NCBI GenBank assembly: GCA_910589085.1
Contig: CAJUSG010000062.1
Location: forward strand, 1-12,665
Direction: 5' to 3'
DNA from: an uncultured Oscillospiraceae bacterium
Lineage (GTDB): Bacteria > Bacillota > Clostridia > Oscillospirales > Oscillospiraceae
DNA length: 12,665 nt
Shown here: one piece after another, positions 1-6,589 of the stretch
How positions within the stretch are numbered: position 1 is the stretch's first letter
Layout of the letters: each line of letters begins with the position of its first letter
Position numbers and translations under genes: made by a program
Notes under the pieces: model-generated
What the model was told of the DNA's origin: nothing
Seen by the model: only the letters and a program-made list of their open reading frames with translations
The model's database searches: none

Positions 1-692
1 CCGTCCACCACAGGCAGGGCGGTGAGGTCGTATTTGGAGAACATCTGGGCCACGTCCTCCTTGTCCTCGTGGGTCGTGACGGACAGGACATTGGTCTCCA
101 TAATCTCACTGATCTTGGTCTCATAGGCGGACATCAGCAGCCGCTTTACCGTCACCACCCCCAACAGCACCCGGCGCTTGGTGACATAGCAGGTATAGAC
201 CGTCTCCTTGTCCAGGCCCACCTTGCGGATGCGGGCGAAGGACTCCTCCACCGTGTTGCTTGGGTGGAGATAGACAAACTCTGTGGTCATCAGAGAGCCA
301 GCGGAGTCCTTGGGGTAGTTGAGCAGCTGATTGATCTGGCTGCGGGTGGACGCGTCGGTGTTGCGCAGGATGCGGGACACCAGGTTGGCGGGCATGTCCT
401 CAATCAGGTCCACTGTGTCGTCCAGATACAGCTCGTCCAGCACCTCCCGCAGCTCCCGGTCGCTGAGGGCGCTGATGAGCTTCTCCTGGTCCTCCTCCAG
501 ATAGGCGAATACCTCCGCCGCCGTGTCCTTGGGCAGCAGACGGAAGACCAGAATCTCCTGGTCCACCTCCAGCTCATCCAGAAATTCGGCGATGTCCACC
601 TCGTTCATTTCTGTCAGAATTTCCCGCAGAGCGCGGAATTTCCGCTCCTGAACCAGCTCCATCAGCTGGTTCAGATCATAGTTGTCGTGCAT
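1..692 (-). CDS. mgtE: Magnesium transporter MgtE, N-terminal 230 residues (3' end beyond window)
   Basis: MgtE is a dimeric inner-membrane Mg2+ channel/transporter whose cytosolic N and CBS domains sense internal Mg2+ and gate the pore. Translation of the minus strand from the ATG at 690-692 gives 230 residues with no stop before the left edge. Residues about 15-125 are the helical, acidic MgtE N domain (repeated LREVLDEL-like segments). The family hallmark PKDSAGSLMTTEFV at 127-140 opens the first CBS domain, and a second CBS domain starts near 197 (ISEIMETNVLSV). The membrane domain lies outside the window. The start is fixed by AGAGGAGG about 7-8 nt upstream. The gene has its own promoter and a long structured leader with an intrinsic terminator, so expression is probably set by attenuation. 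Family assignment is very sure; Mg2+ as substrate is family knowledge. Confidence 0.95.
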   Translation of the reverse strand, partial: MHDNYDLNQLMELVQERKFRALREILTEMNEVDIAEFLDELEVDQEILVFRLLPKDTAAEVFAYLEEDQEKLISALSDRELREVLDELYLDDTVDLIEDMPANLVSRILRNTDASTRSQINQLLNYPKDSAGSLMTTEFVYLHPSNTVEESFARIRKVGLDKETVYTCYVTKRRVLLGVVTVKRLLMSAYETKISEIMETNVLSVTTHEDKEDVAQMFSKYDLTALPVVD

Positions 693-949
693 GTCTTTTC
701 CTCCTCTCGTCTTTTCAAACGCGAGACACGAAAAACCACAGGCAGCCCCTGGGGCGCGGCTGCCTGTGGCTGCACATGACAAGGAGAGGGGCAAACCCCT
801 CTTTACCGGCGGCGGGATGGGGAACCAGCGCGTCCCCGGTCCGCCGCCCCTCGTTCGTGGCAGCTCTCCTTCGTGCCTCTGCTGCAACTTCGGCCTTCCA
901 CTCTGGTCCCACTTCCTTTCGCCGGAAAATTTACGGATTCTTTATATCC
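693..949 (-). promoter_or_regulatory. Long structured mgtE leader RNA, candidate riboswitch of unrecognised class
   Basis: This gene-free stretch is the predicted 5' leader of mgtE, about 255 nt from the start inferred from the promoter to the ribosome binding site. In RNA order it shows: a GCAGC/GCUGC hairpin (arms 881-885 and 860-864); a two-tier hairpin with an 8-bp stem GGCGGCGG/CCGCCGCC (841-848 with 808-815) and an inner GGGGA/UCCCC stem (833-837 with 819-823); a perfect 7-bp hairpin AGAGGGG/CCCCUCU (796-802 with 785-791); and a 12-bp terminator (731-769). The segment GCUGCC at 859-864 can pair either within the first hairpin or with GGCAGC in the 5' arm of the terminator (759-764), a plausible antiterminator switch. 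I could not match it to the M-box consensus usual for mgtE. An RNA switch is inferred from architecture only. Small ORFs here look like noise. Confidence 0.6.
731..769 (-). terminator. Intrinsic terminator inside the mgtE leader (attenuator)
   Basis: On the minus strand a perfect 12-bp stem CCACAGGCAGCC/GGCTGCCTGTGG (758-769 with 736-747) closes a 10-nt loop and is followed directly by TTTTT (735-731). It stands only about 38 nt before the mgtE ATG and downstream of the mgtE promoter, so it can only end transcripts that have not yet reached the gene. That placement is typical of attenuation. Confidence 0.85.
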
Positions 950-955
950 TATGAC

Positions 956-984
956 ATTGTAGCACTGTTTGCCCCCTTTGACAA
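956..984 (-). promoter_or_regulatory. Sigma-A-type promoter of mgtE
   Basis: Minus strand: -35 TTGTCA (984-979), 17-bp spacer, -10 TACAAT (961-956). Predicted start is near 949. A dyad CCCCTT-TGAC-AAGGGG (973-988) covers the -35 box and could be an operator. Confidence 0.8.
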
Positions 985-1013
985 GGGGCGGCGCCAGTAC
1001 TTTTTTGATCCCT

Positions 1014-1045
1014 AAAAAAGCGGGCCCCGCCAGCCGACGGGGCTG
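1014..1045 (-). terminator. Terminator after the DUF3048 lipoprotein gene
   Basis: Just after the TGA at 1054-1056, the minus strand has a hairpin with GCCCCG/CGGGGC arms and a GC-rich loop, followed by CCGC and a run of six T. It separates the lipoprotein gene from the mgtE promoter. Confidence 0.8.
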
Positions 1046-1053
1046 CTCCTATG

Positions 1054-2157
1054 TCATTCCCAGACAACCTTCGCGGAGGTGCTGACAATATTGATGTAGC
1101 TGGGGCCGACGGCCAGAGGGATGGACCTGCCCGCCCTGTCCAGGAAGGAGTAGTTGTCGGTCCGCTTGTCCCGCTGCCAGGTGATCTCATAGACCAGGCC
1201 GTCCCGGAGGAGGAGGCCGTCCCCTGTGCCGGTGGTACGCACTGACATGCGGCCGGCGGAATCCCCCTTCACCAGGCTGACATCGGTATACAGCACCAGC
1301 ACATTGCTCACCCCCACCGGCTCATCGGTCTGGCCGTCCACATAGGGGATGGGGTCGGAGCCGTCCAGACTTTGGGCGATAAGGTATTGGCCGTCATCGT
1401 AGGTGAAATAGCCGGTTTTATAGGTGGAAAAGGGCACCGTCAGCTCCCTCGCCGGCTGGCCGCCCTCGGGGGCCTCCTTCTCGAAGGTCCAGCCCACCTG
1501 ATAGCCCTCCTCGTGCTCCAGGCGGAAGCGGCTGGGCATCTGCGTCAAAACCTTCTCGCTGGAGGTGAGCAGGGAGTGCTCCAGCCCGGCGTTCTTCCGC
1601 CGCTCCGGGTCCCGCCAGCACATATCGCCGTAGGGGCCGTTGACAAAATCGATGTGGGTGACCCCCCAGGCGTCAAAGGCGTCGTAGGCCTGGGGACTGC
1701 CTCCGGCGTGGATGTAGATGGCGTCGTGTCCCAGGGCCAGATTGACATAGTAGTCCCGGGCGGAGCGGACGCTGCCCAGGTCGCCAACGTCCTCCAGGTC
1801 CTGGTAGAGCCCCATAATCCGGGTGATGCCCCCCTCGGCCACAATTTCATAGAGCACATCCGCCTTGGCCACTCCCAGCTGGGGGAGGGCCTTCTTCAGA
1901 TTGTTGAACATCACCGCGGCGGGCCGTTTTCCGCTGATGTCCACATCCAGCCCCTCGCCGCTGAGGGGGTTGGCGTAGGGGTAGACGGGCTCCGGGTCGG
2001 GCTCCACCGGGGCAATGGCCGGGACGCTGGGCTCATTCGGAAGTGAGGCGCTGCCCGGCACGGAGGAGGAGCTCCCGGGGTCCTTTTTACCGCAGGCGGC
2101 CAGCGGGAGCAGCAGCAGTCCGGCCAGCAGGATGGCCGAAAATTGTCTTTTCTTCAT
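1054..2157 (-). CDS. DUF3048 family lipoprotein (YerB-like)
   Basis: A 367-residue exported lipoprotein. Residues 1-21 form a lipoprotein signal peptide (MKKRQ start, hydrophobic LLAGLLLLP core) with lipobox L19-A20-A21-C22, followed by a Ser/Pro-rich linker to about residue 60. The DUF3048 core follows: NPLSGEGL near 63, RPAAVMFNNLKKALPQLGV from 78, the ADVLYEIVAEGGITR block at 99-113, GSVRSARDYY at 128-137 and AIYIHAGGSPQAYDAF at 146-161. The C-terminal part (about 235-367) fits the second DUF3048 domain. Length and domain order match the YerB family of Firmicutes, whose biochemical role is unknown; C22 should anchor it to the outer face of the membrane. ATG is preceded by AAGAGGGG. It has its own promoter and terminator and so is monocistronic. 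Family assignment is sure; function is not. Confidence 0.93.
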   Translation of the reverse strand: MKKRQFSAILLAGLLLLPLAACGKKDPGSSSSVPGSASLPNEPSVPAIAPVEPDPEPVYPYANPLSGEGLDVDISGKRPAAVMFNNLKKALPQLGVAKADVLYEIVAEGGITRIMGLYQDLEDVGDLGSVRSARDYYVNLALGHDAIYIHAGGSPQAYDAFDAWGVTHIDFVNGPYGDMCWRDPERRKNAGLEHSLLTSSEKVLTQMPSRFRLEHEEGYQVGWTFEKEAPEGGQPARELTVPFSTYKTGYFTYDDGQYLIAQSLDGSDPIPYVDGQTDEPVGVSNVLVLYTDVSLVKGDSAGRMSVRTTGTGDGLLLRDGLVYEITWQRDKRTDNYSFLDRAGRSIPLAVGPSYINIVSTSAKVVWE

Positions 2158-2204
2158 AAAATCCCCTCTTGTTCTCTTTGCGCTTTTACGCAGACTACCC
2201 CCTT

Positions 2205-2233
2205 ATCATACGATAGTTTTTAGTAAAAGTCAA
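2205..2233 (-). promoter_or_regulatory. Sigma-A-type promoter of the DUF3048 gene
   Basis: Minus strand: -35 TTGACT (2233-2228), 17-bp spacer, -10 TATGAT (2210-2205). The start is about 40 nt upstream of the ATG at 2157. The -35 box directly abuts the terminator of the preceding SLH gene. Confidence 0.8.
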
Positions 2234-2234
2234 C

Positions 2235-2266
2235 AAAATTCCCGCCATTTTTTCAAACGGCGGGAA
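2235..2266 (-). terminator. Terminator after the SLH/GLUG gene
   Basis: Minus strand: 8-bp stem TTCCCGCC/GGCGGGAA (2266-2259 with 2246-2239), a 12-nt A-rich loop, then a short TTTT. It starts 9 nt after the TAG at 2276-2278. The U-tract is short, so efficiency is uncertain. Confidence 0.65.
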
Positions 2267-2275
2267 GAATTGCCC

Positions 2276-4666
2276 CTATTTTTGCGCGGCCAGCTGACTG
2301 GCCCGGTCCATATCCCGCAGAATCGGGTATTCCTGGCCCAGGTCCCAAAGGCCGCTGGAGCTCCAGGACTGACAGACCCGGTTCCGCTCCGCCTGAGAGG
2401 CCCGGCCGGCGTCAACGCAGCCGGTGACGGTGCCGTCGTTCCAGCTCGCAAAGACAATGGCGTCTTCCGAGCTGAATTTCCCCGTGCCCAGGGCATAGCA
2501 GCTGCTGACGGCGCTGTCGGACAACCGGCCCACTATGCCGCCCGAGTGGAGCTGGCCCCCTGAGGCACAGCCCTGGGCGTTGGCCCAGCAGTTTTCGACG
2601 TTGCTGCCGTAGTAGGCCGACCCGGCAATCCCGCCGGCGTTTTGGTAGGAGGGGCCCTCCAGGGTGATCCTGGGGCTGGCCCAGCTGGCTCGAAGGATGG
2701 CGGGGCTCAGCTGGCCCGCCAGTCCGCCGCAGTCGCTCTGGAAGGAGGCGCCGGAGGCGGATATTGCGGCGGTGGACCAGCAGCCCTGGATGACCCCCAC
2801 CTTCTCCTCAAAGTCCGGCTCCCCGGGGTTGGGCTTCTCATAGGAATCTCTCTCGTAGGTGAAGGCCAGGAAGGCCGTCAGTCCCCCCGCAGAGGAGTGC
2901 TGGCCGCCTTGGGCGCTGACGGTCCCGGTGGCGCCGCAGCCGGTGAAGCGCATCCTGTCGTAGCCGTTCCCCACCAGGCCGCCCACCCCGGACTGATTTT
3001 CACTGTCCTGGGCGACGGTCTCTGCCGTGCCGGAGAAAAAGCACCGGGTCAGCGTGGTGCTCACCGCCCTGCCCACCAGGCCGCCTGTGGTCAGCTCGGA
3101 CCGGACAGTTCCCGGACCCTGGAAGGTGCCCTGGACGCTGCCCTCGGAGACGCAGTCGGTAAAAACGGCGTTTCGGGACCAGCCGGACAGGCCCCCCAGG
3201 TTCAGATGGGTCTCGACCCCGTCTGTGCCCACAAAGACGGACCGCGCCGAGCCGGCAAAGGTGCAGCCCTCAAAGACAACATCGTAGGCCATCCCTGTCA
3301 GGCCGCCCACGTACATGTGCTGGGCGTCCCCGCCGTTGACGGCCAGGTCCAGCGTACACCGGACATTCCGGTAGGCGCCCCCGCGCTGCTCGCCGGCCCA
3401 TCCCCCATAGGTAAATTCAAAGGCGGAGGGCTTGAAGGAGCTGCCGTCCGGGCGGAAGGTCACATTCACCGTGCCAGCCAGGGTCAGGTTGGAGCACTCC
3501 CCGTACCAGGCGCTGAACAGGCCGAAGTCGGGGCCCCGGGTGGAGGAGTGGTTCATGCGGTATGTGACGGTGTGGCCGCCGCCGTCCAGCCAGACCATGG
3601 CGCAGTTGGGATTTCGCCAGCCGACGGGGCCGTCCAGCTCCCCCATGTCAATGTCACGGTCCAGGCAGTAGTAGGCGTCCGTCTCATAGATGGTGGCGTA
3701 CCCCAGGGAGGCCAGCTGGTCCGGAGTGGAGATCACATAGGGGGAGGCGAACTGGCCGGTGCCGCCCTCAAATTTCAGATCCGGCAGGGTCAGCTCGCTG
3801 AGGACCAGCGCCCCCCTCTCCCGGGCGGCACAGCCTCCCTCCGTCTTCCACGCGGCCTTCTCCCGGCTCACGGCGTACACATCGAAGGATGAGCTGCCCC
3901 GCAGCGCGGTGCTCCCCTGGGCCCCCTCCCCCACCAGATAGACGGTGCTGTCTCCTGTCCCCGTCAGGGCAGCGTTGCCGCAGGCCACCAGGGCGGTCTG
4001 CCCGTCGGAGAGGGTATACTCCCCGGGGCTTGCAATATATTGGTCGATGATGCCGTCAATAATGGTGATGATCTCGGCCCGGGTGATGGGCTGCCCGGGG
4101 CCGAAGGATCCGTCCGGGTAGCCGGAGATATACCCCTCCGCCATCATCTTCCCCACCCGGCTGGAAAACCGGTCCTGAATGGCTCCCCCGTCCGGAACGC
4201 CGGTCAGATTGGAGCGGTCCGCCCTGTCCTCCCCCACAAAGAAGGATTTGGCAATCATATAGACCGCCTCCTCCCGGGTGAGGGACTGCTCCGGATACAT
4301 GCGGTCCCCCGTGTTCAGCGCCGCCCCCAGGGTGTGCATGGTGGACAGGCTCTCGTAGTACCACTTGTCCGGGGTCAGGTCGGCGTAGTGATAGTGGTGG
4401 TCAATGGGCTCCAGCTTCAGCAGCCGGAACAGGATGGAGGACAGCTCCGCCCGGGAAATCTGCCCGTTTGGACGAAAGGTCCCGTCCACATAGCCGGACA
4501 GAATCCCGGAATCGGACCAGCGTTCAATTCGCTCCTGAGCCCAGTGCCCCTCAATGTCCGAGTAGCCGGCCGCCGCAGCCGGGACTGCGGACAGGGCGGC
4601 TCCGAGGACAACGGCGGTCAGACAGAACACCGCCGCGGCAAGTGTCTTTTTCATGTGGCTGAACAT
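2276..4666 (-). CDS. S-layer-homology surface protein with GLUG-repeat beta-helix
   Basis: A 796-residue exported protein. Residues 5-33 are a signal peptide (MKKT, long hydrophobic core, cleavage likely after VPAAAA). Three SLH domains follow at about 34-85 (SDIEGHWAQ, DGTFRPNGQISRAE), 93-142 (YPEQSLTREEAV) and 157-210 (YPDGSFGPGQPITRAE); SLH triplets bind pyruvylated secondary wall polymer. After a linker, the block GTGQFASPYVISTPDQLASL at 303-322 and the YYCLDRDIDMG strand at 332-342 lead into about eight GLUG-type repeats (453-728, seed GGLxG), predicted to form a right-handed beta-helix. The C-terminus SGLWDLGQEYPILRDM resembles the usual end of GLUG proteins. The start is chosen because AGGAGG lies 9 nt before this ATG; M5 is the alternative. 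It is probably last in an operon with the AIM24 and acyltransferase genes (44-nt gap). An adhesin or surface-layer role is inferred; no enzyme motif is seen. Confidence 0.92.
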   Translation of the reverse strand: MFSHMKKTLAAAVFCLTAVVLGAALSAVPAAAAGYSDIEGHWAQERIERWSDSGILSGYVDGTFRPNGQISRAELSSILFRLLKLEPIDHHYHYADLTPDKWYYESLSTMHTLGAALNTGDRMYPEQSLTREEAVYMIAKSFFVGEDRADRSNLTGVPDGGAIQDRFSSRVGKMMAEGYISGYPDGSFGPGQPITRAEIITIIDGIIDQYIASPGEYTLSDGQTALVACGNAALTGTGDSTVYLVGEGAQGSTALRGSSSFDVYAVSREKAAWKTEGGCAARERGALVLSELTLPDLKFEGGTGQFASPYVISTPDQLASLGYATIYETDAYYCLDRDIDMGELDGPVGWRNPNCAMVWLDGGGHTVTYRMNHSSTRGPDFGLFSAWYGECSNLTLAGTVNVTFRPDGSSFKPSAFEFTYGGWAGEQRGGAYRNVRCTLDLAVNGGDAQHMYVGGLTGMAYDVVFEGCTFAGSARSVFVGTDGVETHLNLGGLSGWSRNAVFTDCVSEGSVQGTFQGPGTVRSELTTGGLVGRAVSTTLTRCFFSGTAETVAQDSENQSGVGGLVGNGYDRMRFTGCGATGTVSAQGGQHSSAGGLTAFLAFTYERDSYEKPNPGEPDFEEKVGVIQGCWSTAAISASGASFQSDCGGLAGQLSPAILRASWASPRITLEGPSYQNAGGIAGSAYYGSNVENCWANAQGCASGGQLHSGGIVGRLSDSAVSSCYALGTGKFSSEDAIVFASWNDGTVTGCVDAGRASQAERNRVCQSWSSSGLWDLGQEYPILRDMDRASQLAAQK
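2483..3310 (-). repeat. Protein-level GLUG repeats in the SLH protein
   Basis: This segment encodes residues 453-728. GGLxG/GGIxG seeds stand near 454, 491, 528, 562, 594, 647, 678 and 709, each usually followed by a Cys- or Trp-containing strand (for example FEGCTFAGS, FTDCVSEGS, VENCWANAQG). Spacing is about 31-37 residues except between the fifth and sixth (about 53), where a charged loop (PNPGEPDFEEK) is inserted. The copies are diverged in DNA, so this is an old repeat array. Confidence 0.75.
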
Positions 4667-4710
4667 ACGCTGATACCTCCTAATCCTAAGTGTCCCTCAG
4701 CCGCGCCGGC

Positions 4711-5388
4711 TCAGCCCTTGGAGGGCAGCACCGAGGCGATAGCCCCGGCAAAGGCGCTCATGGGCATGGTTTGGAGAAGGATACGGCCCGGCCCGGTAAC
4801 TACGGTGTTGAAGAGGCCCTCGCCGCCGAAGAGGACATTTTTAACCCCCTTGACGCTCTGAATATCAATGGAGCAGGTGGCATCCATCATGGCCAGGTTC
4901 CCCGTGTCAATCACCATCTGCTGGCCTGGGGCCAGGGTATACTCCACGCCGTAGCCGTCGATCTCTAAAAAGGCCATGCCCCGGCCAGACAGCTTCTGCA
5001 TAATGAAGCCCTCGCCGCCGAAAAAGCCGGCTCCCATCTTCTTCTGGAAGAACACCGACAGCTCCACCCCCTGCTCCGAGGCCAGAAACGCCGATTTCTG
5101 GGCGATGACGGGTTTATCCGGAGTGATCTCAATCGGCAGGATGGCCCCGGGAAAGCTGGAGGCGAAGGCGATCATCCCCGGCCCGCCCTTGGCGGTGTAA
5201 AAGTTCTGGAACATGGATTCCCCGGAGAACATCCGGCCAAAGGCCTTGCCGATGCCGCCGGCGGAGGTCTGCATCTCCATGTTGGGGGACATCCAAACCA
5301 TGGAACCCTTCTCGGTAATCATGGTCTCGCCGGCATTCAGGTCACAGATGACCACGGGGGTGGGTTCGCCTTGGATTTTGTAGTTCAT
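4711..5388 (-). CDS. AIM24 / TIGR00266 family protein
   Basis: A 225-residue protein without signal peptide. It is all-beta and glycine-rich, with the family's recurring G-rich turns: GAGFFGGEGFIMQKLSGRG and LFGGEGLFNTVVTGPGR, and the opening pattern of a short strand, GETMITEKGSMVWM and a central GGIGKAFGRMFSGES. This matches the AIM24 (DUF124) family, widespread in bacteria and archaea, with a trp-RNA-binding-attenuator-like double beta fold but no agreed function. The frame stays open far upstream, but the real start is the ATG at 5386-5388: AAGGAG lies 9 nt before it and the upstream extension overlaps the acyltransferase gene. It sits between that gene (38-nt gap) and the SLH gene (44-nt gap), so co-transcription is likely. 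A link to the envelope is suggested only by these neighbours. Confidence 0.9.
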   Translation of the reverse strand: MNYKIQGEPTPVVICDLNAGETMITEKGSMVWMSPNMEMQTSAGGIGKAFGRMFSGESMFQNFYTAKGGPGMIAFASSFPGAILPIEITPDKPVIAQKSAFLASEQGVELSVFFQKKMGAGFFGGEGFIMQKLSGRGMAFLEIDGYGVEYTLAPGQQMVIDTGNLAMMDATCSIDIQSVKGVKNVLFGGEGLFNTVVTGPGRILLQTMPMSAFAGAIASVLPSKG

Positions 5389-5426
5389 ATGTATCGACTC
5401 CTTTTTTAAATTTAAAAGGTTGCGCT

Positions 5427-6497
5427 TTATCTCTGCTCCTGCCCCAGGGAGCGGAAGAGCCTGCCCGTCCGGACGGCGATGGACTGGGACAGCCGGCAGG
5501 TAAGGATGGACAGCAAAATATTCAACAGGAGAAATAGGGCCGCCGTCCGCCAGTAGCCCCGGACCTGCAGCACCGGTCCGTAGAGGTGGAGGAAAAAACA
5601 CTGGTTTAAATAAATACCATAGCTGATTTTGCCCAAAAAGCCGGAGAGCGGATTGTCCAGCAGTCTGGTAAGCGCGCTGTTTCCCAGCAGGACGCTGAAC
5701 ACCAGCAGGGCCAGCAGGGCGGCGGCGATAAAGTCCCAAGGGCTGCGGTAGGTGCGGTACATAATCGCCAGAAGGATCAGGAGCAGCCCCGCCTCCCCCG
5801 CGGCGGACAGCAGGGCAAAGCGGCCACGGACCGCGGGCCGGCTCCACCGGACCAGACAGGATACCACACAGCCCAGCCCCAGCCCGGCGATCACCCGCCA
5901 CAGCCCCTGAGAGCCCAGCGGGGCGGCCGCCATGGTGCAGTCCAGGGTGCCGCAGTGCCGGGAGAACAGGGAGAAAATCAGCGGGGCGGCGAAGGCCATG
6001 ACCATCGGAAAGTGGTCCTTCAGCGCCAGACCCAGCCAGTACAGCAGAACGGAGCCCAAAAACAGAGCGCTCACATACCAGAACAGCAGCACAACAAAGG
6101 AGGTGCCGAAGCTTTGAAGGAGAAACCACTCAAAAAAGCCGTCCCGGACCAGCTCCTTTACCGTCAGGGTGCGGAGCACGCAGACCCGCAGGGCCAGGAA
6201 GGGGATCATGGTCAGTAGGTAGTGGGGATAGAGGCGGCCGAAGCGCCGAACCGCGAAGCGGCACACCAGGTCCGGGAGCGCGCTTCCGGACTCCATCGCC
6301 GCCCTGCCCCGGCGGATTGACTCCATCAGAAAGCAGCCGCCGATCACGGAGAAGTACTCCACCCCCAGATATCCGCCGTTGAAAGCCCCGTTCGGAGAGG
6401 AGAACTCTCCCTTGATGCGAAAGTGGAACAGGCAGACCACAATGGAAAAGAGAAAGCGGTAGGCCTCAATGGCGTTATTTCGCCGGGATTGTTCCAT
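5427..6497 (-). CDS. Membrane acyltransferase, acyltransferase-3 (OafA/YrhL-like) family
   Basis: A 356-residue polytopic membrane protein with about ten hydrophobic segments. The N-terminal EAYRFLFSIVVCLFHF carries the conserved Arg of the first helix (R14) and the candidate catalytic His (H25). GGYLGVEYFSVIGGCFLMES at 41-60 corresponds to the usual vdlFFvlSGfl segment, and ISYGIYLNQCFFLHLY near the C-terminus fits the family's late SYxiYL..h motif. Members O-acetylate or O-acylate sugars, peptidoglycan or lipids using cytosolic acyl-CoA; the substrate here cannot be told. ATG has AAAGGAGG 9 nt upstream and a strong promoter. It is first in a likely operon with AIM24 and SLH genes, so modification of the cell-wall polymer that anchors the SLH protein is an attractive but unproven role. 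Confidence 0.88.
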   Translation of the reverse strand: MEQSRRNNAIEAYRFLFSIVVCLFHFRIKGEFSSPNGAFNGGYLGVEYFSVIGGCFLMESIRRGRAAMESGSALPDLVCRFAVRRFGRLYPHYLLTMIPFLALRVCVLRTLTVKELVRDGFFEWFLLQSFGTSFVVLLFWYVSALFLGSVLLYWLGLALKDHFPMVMAFAAPLIFSLFSRHCGTLDCTMAAAPLGSQGLWRVIAGLGLGCVVSCLVRWSRPAVRGRFALLSAAGEAGLLLILLAIMYRTYRSPWDFIAAALLALLVFSVLLGNSALTRLLDNPLSGFLGKISYGIYLNQCFFLHLYGPVLQVRGYWRTAALFLLLNILLSILTCRLSQSIAVRTGRLFRSLGQEQR

Positions 6498-6526
6498 GGC
6501 GGCGTGCCTCCTTTCGTACTGTAAAC

Positions 6527-6555
6527 ATTATAGCACAGTGGTGTGATAAAGACAA
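6527..6555 (-). promoter_or_regulatory. Sigma-A-type promoter of the acyltransferase-AIM24-SLH unit
   Basis: Minus strand: -35 TTGTCT (6555-6550), 17-bp spacer, perfect -10 TATAAT (6532-6527). The -35 box lies in the 3' arm and tail of the terminator of the upstream acyl-CoA synthetase gene. Confidence 0.82.
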
Positions 6556-6583
6556 GCTCAGGGTTTGCGGCCCTGAGCTTGTC
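6551..6583 (-). terminator. Terminator after the acyl-CoA synthetase gene
   Basis: Perfect 13-bp stem GACAAGCTCAGGG/CCCTGAGCTTGTC (6583-6571 with 6563-6551), 7-nt loop, followed by TTTAT on the minus strand. It begins 6 nt after the TAA at 6590-6592. The U-tract is short. Confidence 0.8.
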
Positions 6584-6589
6584 CCTGAA

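Noticed and set aside
69..779. Plus-strand 236-codon open frame at the left edge
   Set aside because: Antisense to mgtE and its leader; His/Gln/Leu-rich shadow without ribosome site.
693..949. Known riboswitch classes (M-box, lysine, c-di-AMP, T-box, cobalamin) for the mgtE leader
   Set aside because: I looked for their hallmark blocks by eye (for example AGGTGAGGCTCCT for M-box, TGGTACCGCG for T-box) and found none; only a covariance search can settle it.
715..1015. Small ORFs on both strands in the mgtE leader
   Set aside because: They lie across the hairpins and terminator, have no convincing ribosome site, and are Arg/Ala/Pro-rich by composition; a structured RNA explains the region better.
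1372..2046. Plus-strand 224-codon open frame
   Set aside because: Antisense to the DUF3048 lipoprotein gene, which has signal peptide, lipobox, promoter and terminator.
2642..3892. Plus-strand 416-codon open frame
   Set aside because: It is antisense to the SLH/GLUG gene, Gly/Ala/Pro/His-rich as expected from reading GC-rich codons backward, with no ribosome site or domain; the minus frame has clear SLH and GLUG motifs.
5389..6129. Upstream extension of the AIM24 reading frame to 472 codons
   Set aside because: The extension overlaps the acyltransferase gene in another frame and reads as shadow protein; the ribosome site marks the ATG at 5388.
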